A stretch of DNA of 64,000 nt from Pisaster brevispinus. Taxonomy: Eukaryota > Echinodermata > Asteroidea > Forcipulatida > Asteriidae. The DNA is taken from the NCBI GenBank assembly GCA_023634235.1, contig JAMKCF010000015.1, positions 3,573,698 to 3,637,697 of the forward strand. Direction: 5' to 3'. A program made the position numbers and the translations under genes. The notes below the pieces were generated by a model. It ran no database searches, was not told where the DNA came from, and saw nothing but the letters and a program-made list of their open reading frames with translations. Positions 21,701 to 33,700 of the stretch are shown piece by piece (positions within the stretch are counted from its first letter, which is position 1; the number at the start of each line of letters is the position of its first letter).

Positions 21701-24700
21701 GGCCTAAATGTGATAAAAATGCTGGACTTACCCCTTGTGATTTTTTCAATATTTGGCTGAAATTTGATAAAAATGCTGGACTTACCCCTTGTGATTTTTC
21801 TCAATCTCGGGCCTAAATTTGATAAAAATGCTGGACTTACCCCTTGTGATTTTTCTCAATTTTGAGCCTAAATTTGATAAAAATGCTGGACTTACCCCTT
21901 GTGATTTTTCTCAATCTCGGGCCAAAATTTGATAAAAATGCTGGACTTACCCCTTATGATTTTTTCAATTTTGAGCCTAAATTTGATAAAAATGCTGGAC
22001 TTACCCCTTGTGATTTTTTTGTAATTTTGGGCCTAAATTTGATAAAAATGCTGGACTTACCCCTTGTGATTTTTTTCAATTTTGAGCCTAAATTTGATAA
22101 AAATGCTGGACTTACCCCTTGTGATTTTTCTCAATCTCGGGCCTAAATTTGATAAAAATGCTGAACTTACCCCTTGTGATTTTTATCAATCTCGGGCCTA
22201 AATTTGATAAAAATGCTGGACTTACCCCTTGTGATTTTTTTCAATTTTGGGCCTAAATGTGATAAAAATGCTGGACTTACCCCTTATGAATTTTTCAATT
22301 TCAGGCCTAAATTTGATAAAAATGCTGGACTAACCCCTTGTGATTTATTCAATATTTTGCCAAAATTTGAAAAAATACTGGACTTACCCCTTATGATTTA
22401 TTCAATTTTGGGCCTAAATTTGATAAAAATGCTGGACTTACCCCTTGTGATTTTCTCAATATTTTGCCCAAATTTTATAAAAAAGCTGGACTTACCCCTT
22501 GTGATTTTTTATTATTTCGCCAAAATCTGATAAAAATGCTGGACTTACCCCCTCCTTGTGATTTTTTTGGCAATATTTGGCCAAAATTGTATAAAAATGC
22601 TGGACTGACCCTTGCCATTTGTGGCTGCTACATGTATGGCTGCTTTTGTTATATTTCAGGAGGTGCAGGAGATTGGGGGAGGAGTCAGGGAAGGGAGCTA
22701 TATGAAATAAACCCAAAACCACCAAAAAGCTGTAGCAAGGTTTGATAAACAGGAGATGATGAGTGCACATGCCAATGAATGTGATAACAAGCCACACTTG
22801 CCTTGCTGGATGGCATGAACTGTGAGAGGTAGGAATTCATTAGGGGTGCATCGTGGTCCCGTTCACGCCCCTCCAGTGATTCTAGCTATGCAAAGAGGCC
22901 ACATATCAATGGGTGGATGGTGTGACGGGGGATTTGTTAGTGGTGATTCCTTGGGGGTCTGGGTTTCTTATTAGTTATCTTTGTATGGTGACATTTTGTT
23001 GAATTGATGTAATTATTGCATCAGGGATAAAGAATACTGATTGTAGATTTCCCTTGGTGACTGCCCTATATTCCGACACCCCTATGCTCCAACAACCCAA
23101 TGTTTGGAAAATCTCCTCATGATCGACACACTAGGGCTAAGGCTAGGGTTAGGGTTAGGGTTATAGGGTCAGGGTTGGGAAAATACACTAGGGGTGTTGG
23201 ATCATAGGGGTGTAACCTTCTCCTTACATGTGCGGTAACCTCTGTACTCTCAGCGCATGTGAAAAGAAATCTAGACGCTACACTCAGGTGGGATTCAAAC
23301 TGAGTACAATCTCAATAGAGTAATTAAAGGAAGTAACTAGGGAAAAAAACAGACTTTGTGATTCCTGTGGGATGATAACATGAGTAACCATGGAATTGCC
23401 CTCGTTAATGTTGATGCAGTGTGTTTAGGGGTGAGATGACGAGTCTGGACTCCATGCACCTAAGGCTGTGTCTCAACTGACGGCTTCAACTATGGCTAGG
23501 GCTAGATGGACATGCCATGTGTTTAAGTATAGGCCACCCTTTACAACTCTTAGCACTAGTTGTAGCCGTAGCTGTAGCGGCCAATTCAGATATGGCCCAA
23601 TTAATGTTATATTTGCCCTAGCGTTTTCAAGCCCGTCCGGTCTAAGTTTTTAACACAATCATAATTGAGGCCTAATGTTTTTTTAATCAACATTTTTTGG
23701 GACTTGCTGTGGTCAAGAAATTGTCAAACTGTAACTAAAAATATAATTATAATTGTACATTTGGTTATCTTACTTTTTGTTCAAACACTAATAGTCAAAA
23801 GCAGTACTGCCAACCTTATAAACTGGTTTTGCTGTGAATCTTTATTTGTCAAGAATCAACAAAGTGTAAACAAGTATTTATTCAAGTGGGAACAAGTGTG
23901 AACTTTGGTCTTTTCGAAAAAGATAAGTCTTCAGCATGTTAGCATAAGTCTTTTAAAAGCATGTTAGCAAAAGTTTTAAGCATGTTAGCAAAAGTCTTAA
24001 GCACGTTAGCATACATGTACCCATGTCTCACAAATAGAATGTGCTCCAGGTACATGAATATGAACAGTTTGTTAGTATGTGGAGGTTTTAAATGGGTGAA
24101 GATTAATTTAAACAAGAACTATTGACAACATTCTGAAAAGCTGTTAACGCAACTTTTCAAAAAAAAATTTAAGGGCAGCAGAAAGGTCAGCGTAGATGAT
24201 GGAATGGAATGTCAACAAAAATGGACAAATGAATTTGTGTGCATTTTGCTTTGCTTTTTCTTACATAAAAAACAGAAATTAGGGGCCTACATTTATAAGT
24301 GCTTTGCATTTATAAGACTAAAACAGGAACCATTTTACTCCATGGGAGGCTGTCCAACTTCCAAGTTCACAAATTTCTGCAAGAATCTGCATAATAAAGT
24401 CATCAGTTTTCTGCATTTAAATTTGTTAAGTTTATTACGGAAAATTTCTCATTATTTTTTGTTTTTCACTTGTACTTTCTCTTTTAAAGTATTTAACTTT
24501 TTTGGTCAAAATTTGGGTCAAATGTCTTTGATGATCTGCTTAATGAAATGGCCTCTAACATTTGAAATGACTACAGCAATCTGAAATGACCTCAGCAATC
24601 TGAAATGACCTCAGCAATCTGACATGACCTCAGCAATCTGACATGACCTCAGCAATCTGACATGACCTCAGCAATCTGACATGACCTCAGCAATCTGACA

Positions 24701-27700
24701 TGACCTCAGTAATCTGAAATGGCTCAAAGAGTTGAAAATGAACAGAGCAATCAGAAATGACCTAAGAATGATGTGAAAAGATCTAATTCAGTTATCTACA
24801 AGTGACCTGAAATATGAACTCACCTTTTGTGTGGACAGCGATGAGTCCGACCTTGCACCAGATATCGGACTCCCCGATGTCCGACTAAACCCATCCCCTA
24901 AATCTGCGCCGTAATTATCGTAACTCCCCGACTCAAAAGGCGACCTCGGGTCAGAGGTGGGGGTGGGGCGGGGGTCAAATAGAGGAGGCGGTCTGAGGGG
25001 CTCTGTCGGTGTTCCACTGTGACGGTAAGGGATGGTGGAGACTTCGTGGATCTTAGAGGAGGGGGAGGAGCCGGTGCCATTTTGGGTGATGGTTCCGTTA
25101 CTGGTGTAACTTGGGGGTCCACTTCCTGATGGAGTCCTGCGTGAACCAGACCTGAATGAAAAAGAAGATTACTTTGTACTCTGGATCCATTCATACCAGC
25201 TAAATAGCTTTGCTACTTAACTTCATTGGCGATCGTAAGTGCTCTGTAAATATGCCTCTATAGCTGACTGCTTATATGCTCCATTTGATTCCCCATGCAT
25301 GCCAACTTAATATCAATAGCTTCCCTGCACCCAGGGGCACAATTTTGTCTCTTTTGGATCATGCTTTGTAAACTTTGACTTGTTTAGTCTTCAGACATAG
25401 TCCAGTTTTTTTTATTGAAATTGATAAAGTCATGACCACTTTCATCATGCTTTTAAAATGCTTTGGGGATAGGAGATGTAGCAAAGTACAAGTCTCAATG
25501 AATGTTATTTAGAAGGCATCTTGCTGGCTGGTAGATTTATAACTGAATTGGGGTTTGGGTTGGTAGTCACGATGAACTGATTGGGAAATGGTGAGTATGA
25601 AATACTCATTGACAATCCAAGAATTCAGACAAAAAAGGTTTTGGATGATTGTGTTTGAAAAGTCAAGATGTTTCGACCCACCTGCTACTCCTGGATTTCT
25701 GCGATGACCTCCGACTGCTACCACCTGCGACTGCAGCTGCTATGCTGTTAGCTGCTGCAGTTGCCTCAGGATCATCTGACGAGATCTCATTGTCAAAGTC
25801 CATGGTGTGTTCCTGGTTATAAGGAAGAGCATAGTGTTAGAAACGGAACTCTCAATTTAAATACCTGCAATAGACAGTTCTCTCGTCCCATGCGTAACCA
25901 TTTGGGGGAACATTGGTGTACCATGAAACTAAATATTAGGTCACATCATTCAAATTCATGCAAGTAGGGGGAGGTAGTGAACTCTGCTCTACCAGTCAGG
26001 CTCCTAGTGGATGATACCCATGCCTACATCCTTAAGGACTGTGAAGGGGGTAACCTTGTTTCAGCCCCAGGAGTAGGTGGCAATGTACCCCTGATGACAG
26101 TTGATTTGGGTCCACAGCCCAAATCAGTCGAGTGTAGCCCTCACCTTGAATTGGCAGTCTGGCCTTGTGATGTTAGACAACTTCTCATAGAAAAAAAAAG
26201 GAGACTTGCGCAGACTAGTACTGCCAATCCCGCCTACTAAACATATCTCTTTGTTGTTTGTAAGTGATTTTTAAATCCCCCACCCTTTGAGTGCCCCACT
26301 TTAGGGCCTTGTGATTGGTGTTACTTCCCTTTTACAACAAAAAGTTCAATTTTCCGGTAATTTGGGTCTCAGGTTTGTTGAAGTTTAGTGGATTGTCTTT
26401 TGAATCAAATCCAGTAACTTGAATAAACTTTTATTCCTCACAAAAAAAGTACAAATATTAAATCATATAGCTACAATTCTTGTATAATACCTGTGCTTCC
26501 CTTGGTTTCAGAAATGATGGTGCTCCACTGCAAAAAAAAATAAATCAATAGGAATTACAGTTTACAGATATTAATAAAATATATGTACCAAGATGAAATT
26601 AGTTGAGAAACCAAAAACACAAGGCAAGCATGGACTGAACTGTTTGTAAATTATTTTTAACATATTGGCTAGTTTGCCATGACTCGTGTAGTGTTAAATG
26701 GTCAAATTTGCTGAAATTCAATTCTGCATATTTTCAAAATAAATTTTAAGAAACGTTGGTCTCTGTTATAAATTTATTAAGAGCAAAATGTTGAACATGA
26801 GTCTTAAATTAAATCTTAAGAAAAGAGAGAGAGGGATAGATACGTCACACTAAACAATAACAACACATTTAAAAACTTTAGTCTCAAGACCCAGTCCCAT
26901 GGTGCAGTTTCTCTTGCATTCAAAAAGGTCACCAAAATTTGCTAAGTTAGGACAACAAAATTGTGGCTCAGCTAAAAGTAAGATTTATTGTTGCAAGGAG
27001 TATTTGCTTGTACAAGTTGCCTCCAGGAAAGTCCGGCAGAGCACACCGGGAGGCAGAAAGTTGCAATCTTGTATAACCCATTATTTCAAGAGAACAACAC
27101 TTCACTGCAGAGGCGTGGCTAGATTGAGTGGCTAGATTGTGTGGCACCCAGGGGCGAGGTTAGACGAGGGGGCCCTTCACACATTTTGTCTCTGAAAATC
27201 TGAGCATTATTTTTGAGAAATTAGTTTATGACCATGACCCATACCCACTGCTTGGTATCTTTTGTGTCCCCCTTGTCCCCCAGCCTTATCTCCCAGCTAT
27301 GCCACAGATAGAGCACCATGGGACTAGGCCTAGTAGGAGGTCATACCAACATGCAGTTCATGCCCATCACCACTGAACTTACTCTTCAAATAAGAGTCTA
27401 GTGTCATCATCACCAACTGTACTGTCGATTGGGTAGCTATAGGTAAGGGAGGTGAATACAAGAAGGGAATAGGGATGAAATAAAGAGGGTATGGAGGGTC
27501 ACAAAAGGGTTAGGGGTAGATCACCATCAACGCTGAATGTGGGACTTGGTTTTTAGTTTGAGTTTGAGATTGTGTTTTCACACTTTGAGATGATATTTTC
27601 TTTTTCCTTCCAGTCTACTATTTGGCTTCATTTTGATTTTGAGACAGACTGGAAATTTACTCAAACTTGACTCTGCCATAATTCGACCTTTCGTATTGTT

Positions 27701-30700
27701 CTTATCGAAAGAAATTTGTTTACATTGTAGCAGTTAAGTTTGCTAAACTTTATTCCTGGCCCAATTCAACAGTCAGGGTGATCTTTTAACTTATATGCTA
27801 AGGAGGGTAGAGTTAAATTCAGGTACAAGAATTTAAGGGTAAGCCGGGTATCACATGCAGTATGATGTATATTTTGAATTTATGTGTTTTGATAAATATT
27901 GATTAGTCACTGATTGATAATTAATTATAAATAATAATATGACTGATGTTTTCAGAGCAACTATGAGTGGATTAAAAGCTATAATCTCTGACACCTAAGG
28001 GTTGGGTCGCAGATTGGTTTTTGTCAACGTAATGCTGATTTGTAGGCCAAATTATTTTAAAAAAAGGTAAATTAAAATGCACTTGTGAAAGTTTTAGCTG
28101 AATACAGTGTCTGCTTGCTGAGAAAACGCACAAAAAAACCCGTCAAGGTATCCTCTTAAGAATGTTGAATTCATCCATGAGGTGAGCGGGTACCAACCGC
28201 ATCTTTGGCCAAAGCATTTGTGAACAGACACCAACCCCTCAGAAATCTGGGAATAGACAATTCATGCATGAATCGTCTATCAGATTCAAATATTTTGGGG
28301 TGACAAAATATCCAAGCCATATAATACTTCGAAGAGAATCCTTTCTCAAAATACTTTATACTATCAACAGCTACAGTGCTTCTTAGCAGTGCTTCTCACC
28401 AAGTAAGTCATGTAAGTTTTTATGGTCATAATTTTTTGGAGTAGTTACCAATCTATTACCCTACCTCTAAATGATTACAGTCATGAATTTCACCTCAAGT
28501 AAAAACTAATGAGTTTAGTTGTGGTTTACAGTGTAAAATATTGGGGAAATGAAAATGATTGAAATTAATGTAGTTGTAATACCCCCAGAATGTTGGTATA
28601 TAAGTCTCTTTCGTACCTGGCTTCTCATATATTGGTGGAAAGGGGGAGGGGTGTGGGTGATTTCTATTGAGAACCTTGGAATTAGAGCGTTAAAGAAAGG
28701 GGGTAGAAGACATGCATAAAGGTGGCATTCAATTGAAAGTAAACAGACGGGTTCATGGAGATTTGAATCCTAAACCCTTATTGGTTCAATTCAACACTCG
28801 CTAATTGAATGGATAAGTGATTAGTCTCATCTTGACCATCATCGGTAACACTGGCCTCTACCCAAATGAACGGACTTTTTAAGTACTTACACCTGGATGG
28901 CGTGGTCGTCAAAATAAACTGGGTTGGCTCTGACGGGTAGAAGAGGGAAAATTGATTTCATATAAAAGTGAACAAAAGAAAGAAATGTTGTGTAAGTGTT
29001 AGTGTTTCCGGGGACATCTTGCTAATGTGTATATTGTGTATAACACACAAAGGGGGAGAAAACAATGGATTTGTAAAACAACAGGTGAAGAATATATAAT
29101 ATGTGTACATTTTGTTGTTAGTTGGCATTGCATTTTAACCTCTGTCGTTTATGCTCTAAGTTGAGAGTGGGATCATATATATATATATATATCATTTATA
29201 TTTTAGTTTATCCCGCTTGTTTATTTCTTTAGTGCAATCTTTCAAATTCCTGCTGGCTTTGGGGTTTTTTTTTAATTGAAAATTTATGATTGTGAAGCAC
29301 CTTGAGTGTCTTGTTGGCTGGTAGATTTTGGCGCTCTACATAAAAAAAAAAAATTCTTCTAATTGTTATCATTAGCAATAAGCTTTGAAGCTTTGCATGG
29401 TGTTGAAAGTGGAAAATAAAAATAAGCCAGCTGATGGGAGACAACAATGTCAGAATCTCTTCTTGAAAGAAGTCTGAGATGGATCAGAGCTGAGATATGT
29501 CTGAACATTTTGAACAGTTTGCTCTTTTTTCTCGAAGATTGAAAGAAGACACTGTTTGAAACATTGAGATTTATCTCACCTCTGGTTCTTGTCAGAACCA
29601 CACCTTCTTTTAAAGAGATTATTACACGGGCAAAATTTCATGGAGCTGCTTAGGCTGAAAAATGTTGCTTAACAAGTTTCTGCTGAGCACAAATGAGCAT
29701 GATACCAAGCACAGATGGTGCATGTGACATGGCATTTTGGCTGGTTACAATTTTCTTGTAAGCACAATTGTTGTTTTGCTTAGCTACCTTTTGTGCTTAA
29801 AGCATTTCTATGAAATTTGGCCCAAGGCCTATTTTCATAGAGATGCTTATTAGCAGACGATACCGCTTAACAATTTTCTGCTTAGCAAAAAAAAAGGCAT
29901 GATACCAGTCACAGATGTCAACCTTACTTGTGACGTGGCATTTTGACTGGTAACCTTATTCTGGTAAGCATCATTTTTGTTTGGGTCCTGGTTGCCATCC
30001 CTAAGCAAGTTTGTTATTGTTGTCATTAAACACCTCTTCAAAAGTCAAAATGGATTGTCTTTTGCAACACCAATTAAAGGATAAATTAACCATGCAGGGT
30101 TCACAGACGTTCACTTGACATTCATTCCATTGGAATGTGCTGTTGGGATGCAGAGGAAAATCCATTCACAACATTCAAAGGAATTCAGTCACCGACGTCA
30201 AAACACTTACACTGCTCTCGGTGTGAACAACCTGTTCCCACTGCTAGAACCAGCACTGATTGCATGTCAAAGCAGTTGGATTATTAACACAGTCAAATCC
30301 AATAACAGAGAAATGGAAAATGAGGTAACAAATAGCAGTGGACAAAGTTTATAAGACAGTGATGAGATAAGTTGCAAATAGATACTCTAGAAAGTCAATT
30401 AATTGATGAACAAGGAGGCGTAATAAGAAAAGATAACAGTCACGGAGGACTGAAATGTCAAGAAATTTTCAAAATGGAGTCAGATCGAGAAATAGTTACA
30501 AAGAAGCAGATAGAAGAAGTTATTACATGAATTGTATAGGATAAGTAAATCTTGGTTGCATCATTTTGGAAGTCAGTTTTCCAGTGTGTTACTGGGTAGT
30601 GCGTTTTTTTACGCAGAAGGTCATGTTTACACACTCATTCACCGTATCGTGACTTCCAAAACGACGGACCATGGGCAGTGTCAGTGTCATGTCAGTGCAT

Positions 30701-33700
30701 TTTGTGGTCAGAATGATGAAACGGAAGTGACTGATGATGGAACTGGACTTACATTTCGTGGTCCTCAGCCGTGTTGTTGTACGGGTTGAACGTGTTGTAC
30801 ATGGGAAGGTAGAGTCTGGCTTGCTTCTCTCGTTCCATCTCCCGTCTGTAGCCAAGAACCAAACTATACCTGTGAACACGCCCCGGTGATGCACACACAC
30901 GCCAAGGGGAGGGATGTGTGATGATGATGATGGGGTGGGGAGATTGATGGATTCGAAGGGAGGAGGGTGGATGGGCAGATGGGAAGAAAGGGCAAACACC
31001 GTGCAGATATGAAACAAGAAGTGAAAGGGCAACGCAAACACACCAAGCAGAACAAAGTAAAAAAATATCTACAACAAAATCACAACCAGGCAAAAAAACC
31101 AACAACAAAAATGATGATGAGAACTGTATCCACCATAAACAATTTCAAAAGTAAAAGTGGGACGGAATTGTGTCGTCAACTTTGGGATTCTTATTGCAAG
31201 ATTGCTAACTAGTGTGGCTAAAGAGAAGTAGTTTTTAAAATAATCCAGACACTTCTGTCACGGTCTTCATACAAACTCTTTAGAACAGAATCCAGTCAAA
31301 TTTGACAAAATTTCTTTTGCACTAAAAACTCATAACTTCAGGGAGCACTGAAGAAGTACAGCAACTTTTCTGGGGGCAATTCAGTTTTTGTCTCCTTCTT
31401 TTGGGAAGACTTCAGGGATTGGGCAAATTTACTCTTCCAAAATCTATCCTTTATGACTAAGAATTTTTTTTTTTTCATTTAAAGTATCTGTTTAACAAAC
31501 TTAAACATCTGAAGGTACTAAAAATGTCCATTAACTTAACTTTTTTCCCCAACAAATTTGGGGAAAAGTTAAATGTTTTCCCTTATTTTTGGACTCAGAC
31601 ATTTTGAATGCATTTCGTAAGATGGGTACAGTCCTCAGTTAATGGTTAATTGCACTGTCTAATTACAGGTACATTTAGCGTTACGCTCTAGTCAAAAATA
31701 CAAGCATACCATGAGCATGACAACTTGTTTAACACTTCATCATTTAACAATGAAGAATAGCCTTTGTTCAAAGTTTGCAAAAATTACATCTATTGCTTGA
31801 GATAGTTTGGTTGGCATAAAAAAATAATAATATTTGTTAAAGTATAATGATAAAATATATATATTTTTTAAAACTTGGGTCATGTATGATTTTCTTGTCA
31901 GTTCACGCACACATTCAACCAAATCAATTTATAATATGATAAGAAAAGTTCTTTTTCCTGAGGTCACAGTTTTGTGTAAAAGCAAAAACGTACTCAAAGC
32001 TTTTAATTTCCTTGAAAGCTTTCAACTTCTCACTTGGTTTGTCAATTTTGTGAGATAATTTTGAAAGGACTTGTTTATCAGTAAGTCTTTTGTACAATTT
32101 CTTAAAAATCTATGCATAGAATAAAACCCCAACATGGAGCAAACTTATGGGACAAGACAATCCCGAGGCCCCAATATCATTGATTTGTTTAAGCAAAAAT
32201 TATTGCTTAAGCATTTTCTGCAAGCAATAAAAATCACGATACCAGGCGAAATGGTACATGTGACATGATATTCAACCTATCTCAATGAAACAAAAACTAA
32301 TGAGAAAAATAATAAAATATATAAGTAAAAGTCAGCATAATGATTTGATGATTCCATGTTTGCAGCAGCCAAATTAAAGTGCTTGTGGAACTGTTGCGCA
32401 AATAGACCCCTTGCATAATGACATCACAAACTCAAATGGCGCCCTCACTGAGTTCAGAGGAAGAATGACCAATTGGCTGTAAGAGTTGAGAGCTGTAAGA
32501 GTTGCGTGTTTTGACACGTGTTCACATTTCCGTTGTTTGACCTAAGCGAGGGCAGCCTATGCAAGGGGTCAGTAGCTGGAGTTCTTCATTTGCATGCTTT
32601 TGTATAAAATATGCGTTCATTATGAAAATTGTCTTTTGTAAAGCAGGGCTCAAAATACACCATGGAGCACACGCCCGAAGTCAGTGACTTTAGCATCGAG
32701 CCAGGAAACTCAAGACTGGAAAAGTCCGGCTGTCTTGTTTTTTCTTTCTCAAATGCTTACTGTAGTGTCAGTCTGACAAATATCTTTCAATTCTGTTGAG
32801 TATTTCCCCATTCAACTAACATAAATCTTCTCTTAGTGCATGTTCAAAATTTCAATTTTGGTCTTGTGAAAATAAACTTGGTCCAGTAAACATTTTGAGC
32901 TACAAGCTTTTATGGTCTTGTGGATTTTCAGCCAAAATTTGAGCACTGAAATGGATATGAATGTGATGAAGAAAGCAATGATTTCCAAATGAATGCGATG
33001 CTATAAAGGCATTGAGGGTTGAGCTCTGAAGGGTCAACATTGGCAATGCCCAACTGCCTATTTGAGAATTTAAAAATCTGTATTTTGTCGTCTTTTTATG
33101 TCTGCTTTCTTTAACTGTAAGTTTAGAGGATTGTGTTAAATAAGCCATTTATGTGATAAAATTATCTAATACCACTTTGTGGTTGTTCTAAAATGTGATT
33201 TTTTTTTTCTGAGAGTAAAACCTGAGTTATTTGGTCAAACTCTAAAAGCCCATTGCAAATTTACAAAAAGGAAAACCTTTTGTGACAGACCTTTAACCCA
33301 ATGTTTACCAACAAATGAACACTAATTATTGCTGAAAGTTTGGCAGTTTTTTTAGTAGTTATAGCTCAACCAATAAGGTGCAGGTTTAATCATAAAGTTA
33401 GCACTTATTGTTGTTGCATGTTTAGTCATTTTAGGCACTATGTAGTTAGCACTTACTATTGTTGCAGGTTTAGTCATTTTAGGCATTATGTAGTTAGCAC
33501 TTATTATCGGTGCAGGCTTAGTCATTTTAGGCACTATGAAGTTAGCACTTACTGTTGTGATTTTAGCAGTTAGTTTAAGCCTAAGTTTAAGTGTAAAATT
33601 TCCAAACACCACTGTATGTTATATTAGAAGTGCCACATTAATGGTAGGTGTTGGGGTTGAGAGATGATGAACCGGGTATATCCACATTTAGGATGGTTAA

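Larger units (their letters stand above)
18795..24823 (-). other. Last intron of PCDH15 (about 6 kb)
   Basis: Phase-0 intron between AAG and AAT codons. Half of it is the 19625-22618 minisatellite. It also holds a foldback with telomere-like repeats (23074-23213), a decayed MITE (23463-23603), and two short tandem repeats (23935-24010, 24565-24725). No further coding exon is recognisable; open frames in the minisatellite are repeat artefacts. Confidence 0.75.

Noticed and set aside
20997..22530. Repetitive open frames in the 3-kb array (LDLPLVIF-type repeats)
   Set aside because: Products of the 55-57 bp unit read in shifting frames; no start context or codon bias.
23144..23162. True internal telomere or chromosome fusion point
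   Set aside because: Only about three units and enclosed in a short foldback element.
19625..24725. CRISPR-like appearance of the tandem arrays
   Set aside because: Units are contiguous with no unique spacers, and the genome is eukaryotic.
30589..31108. Overlapping - strand frames of 119-150 codons
   Set aside because: They read past the exon 30753-30869 in intron or in other frames; only the exon itself has conserved features and splice sites.
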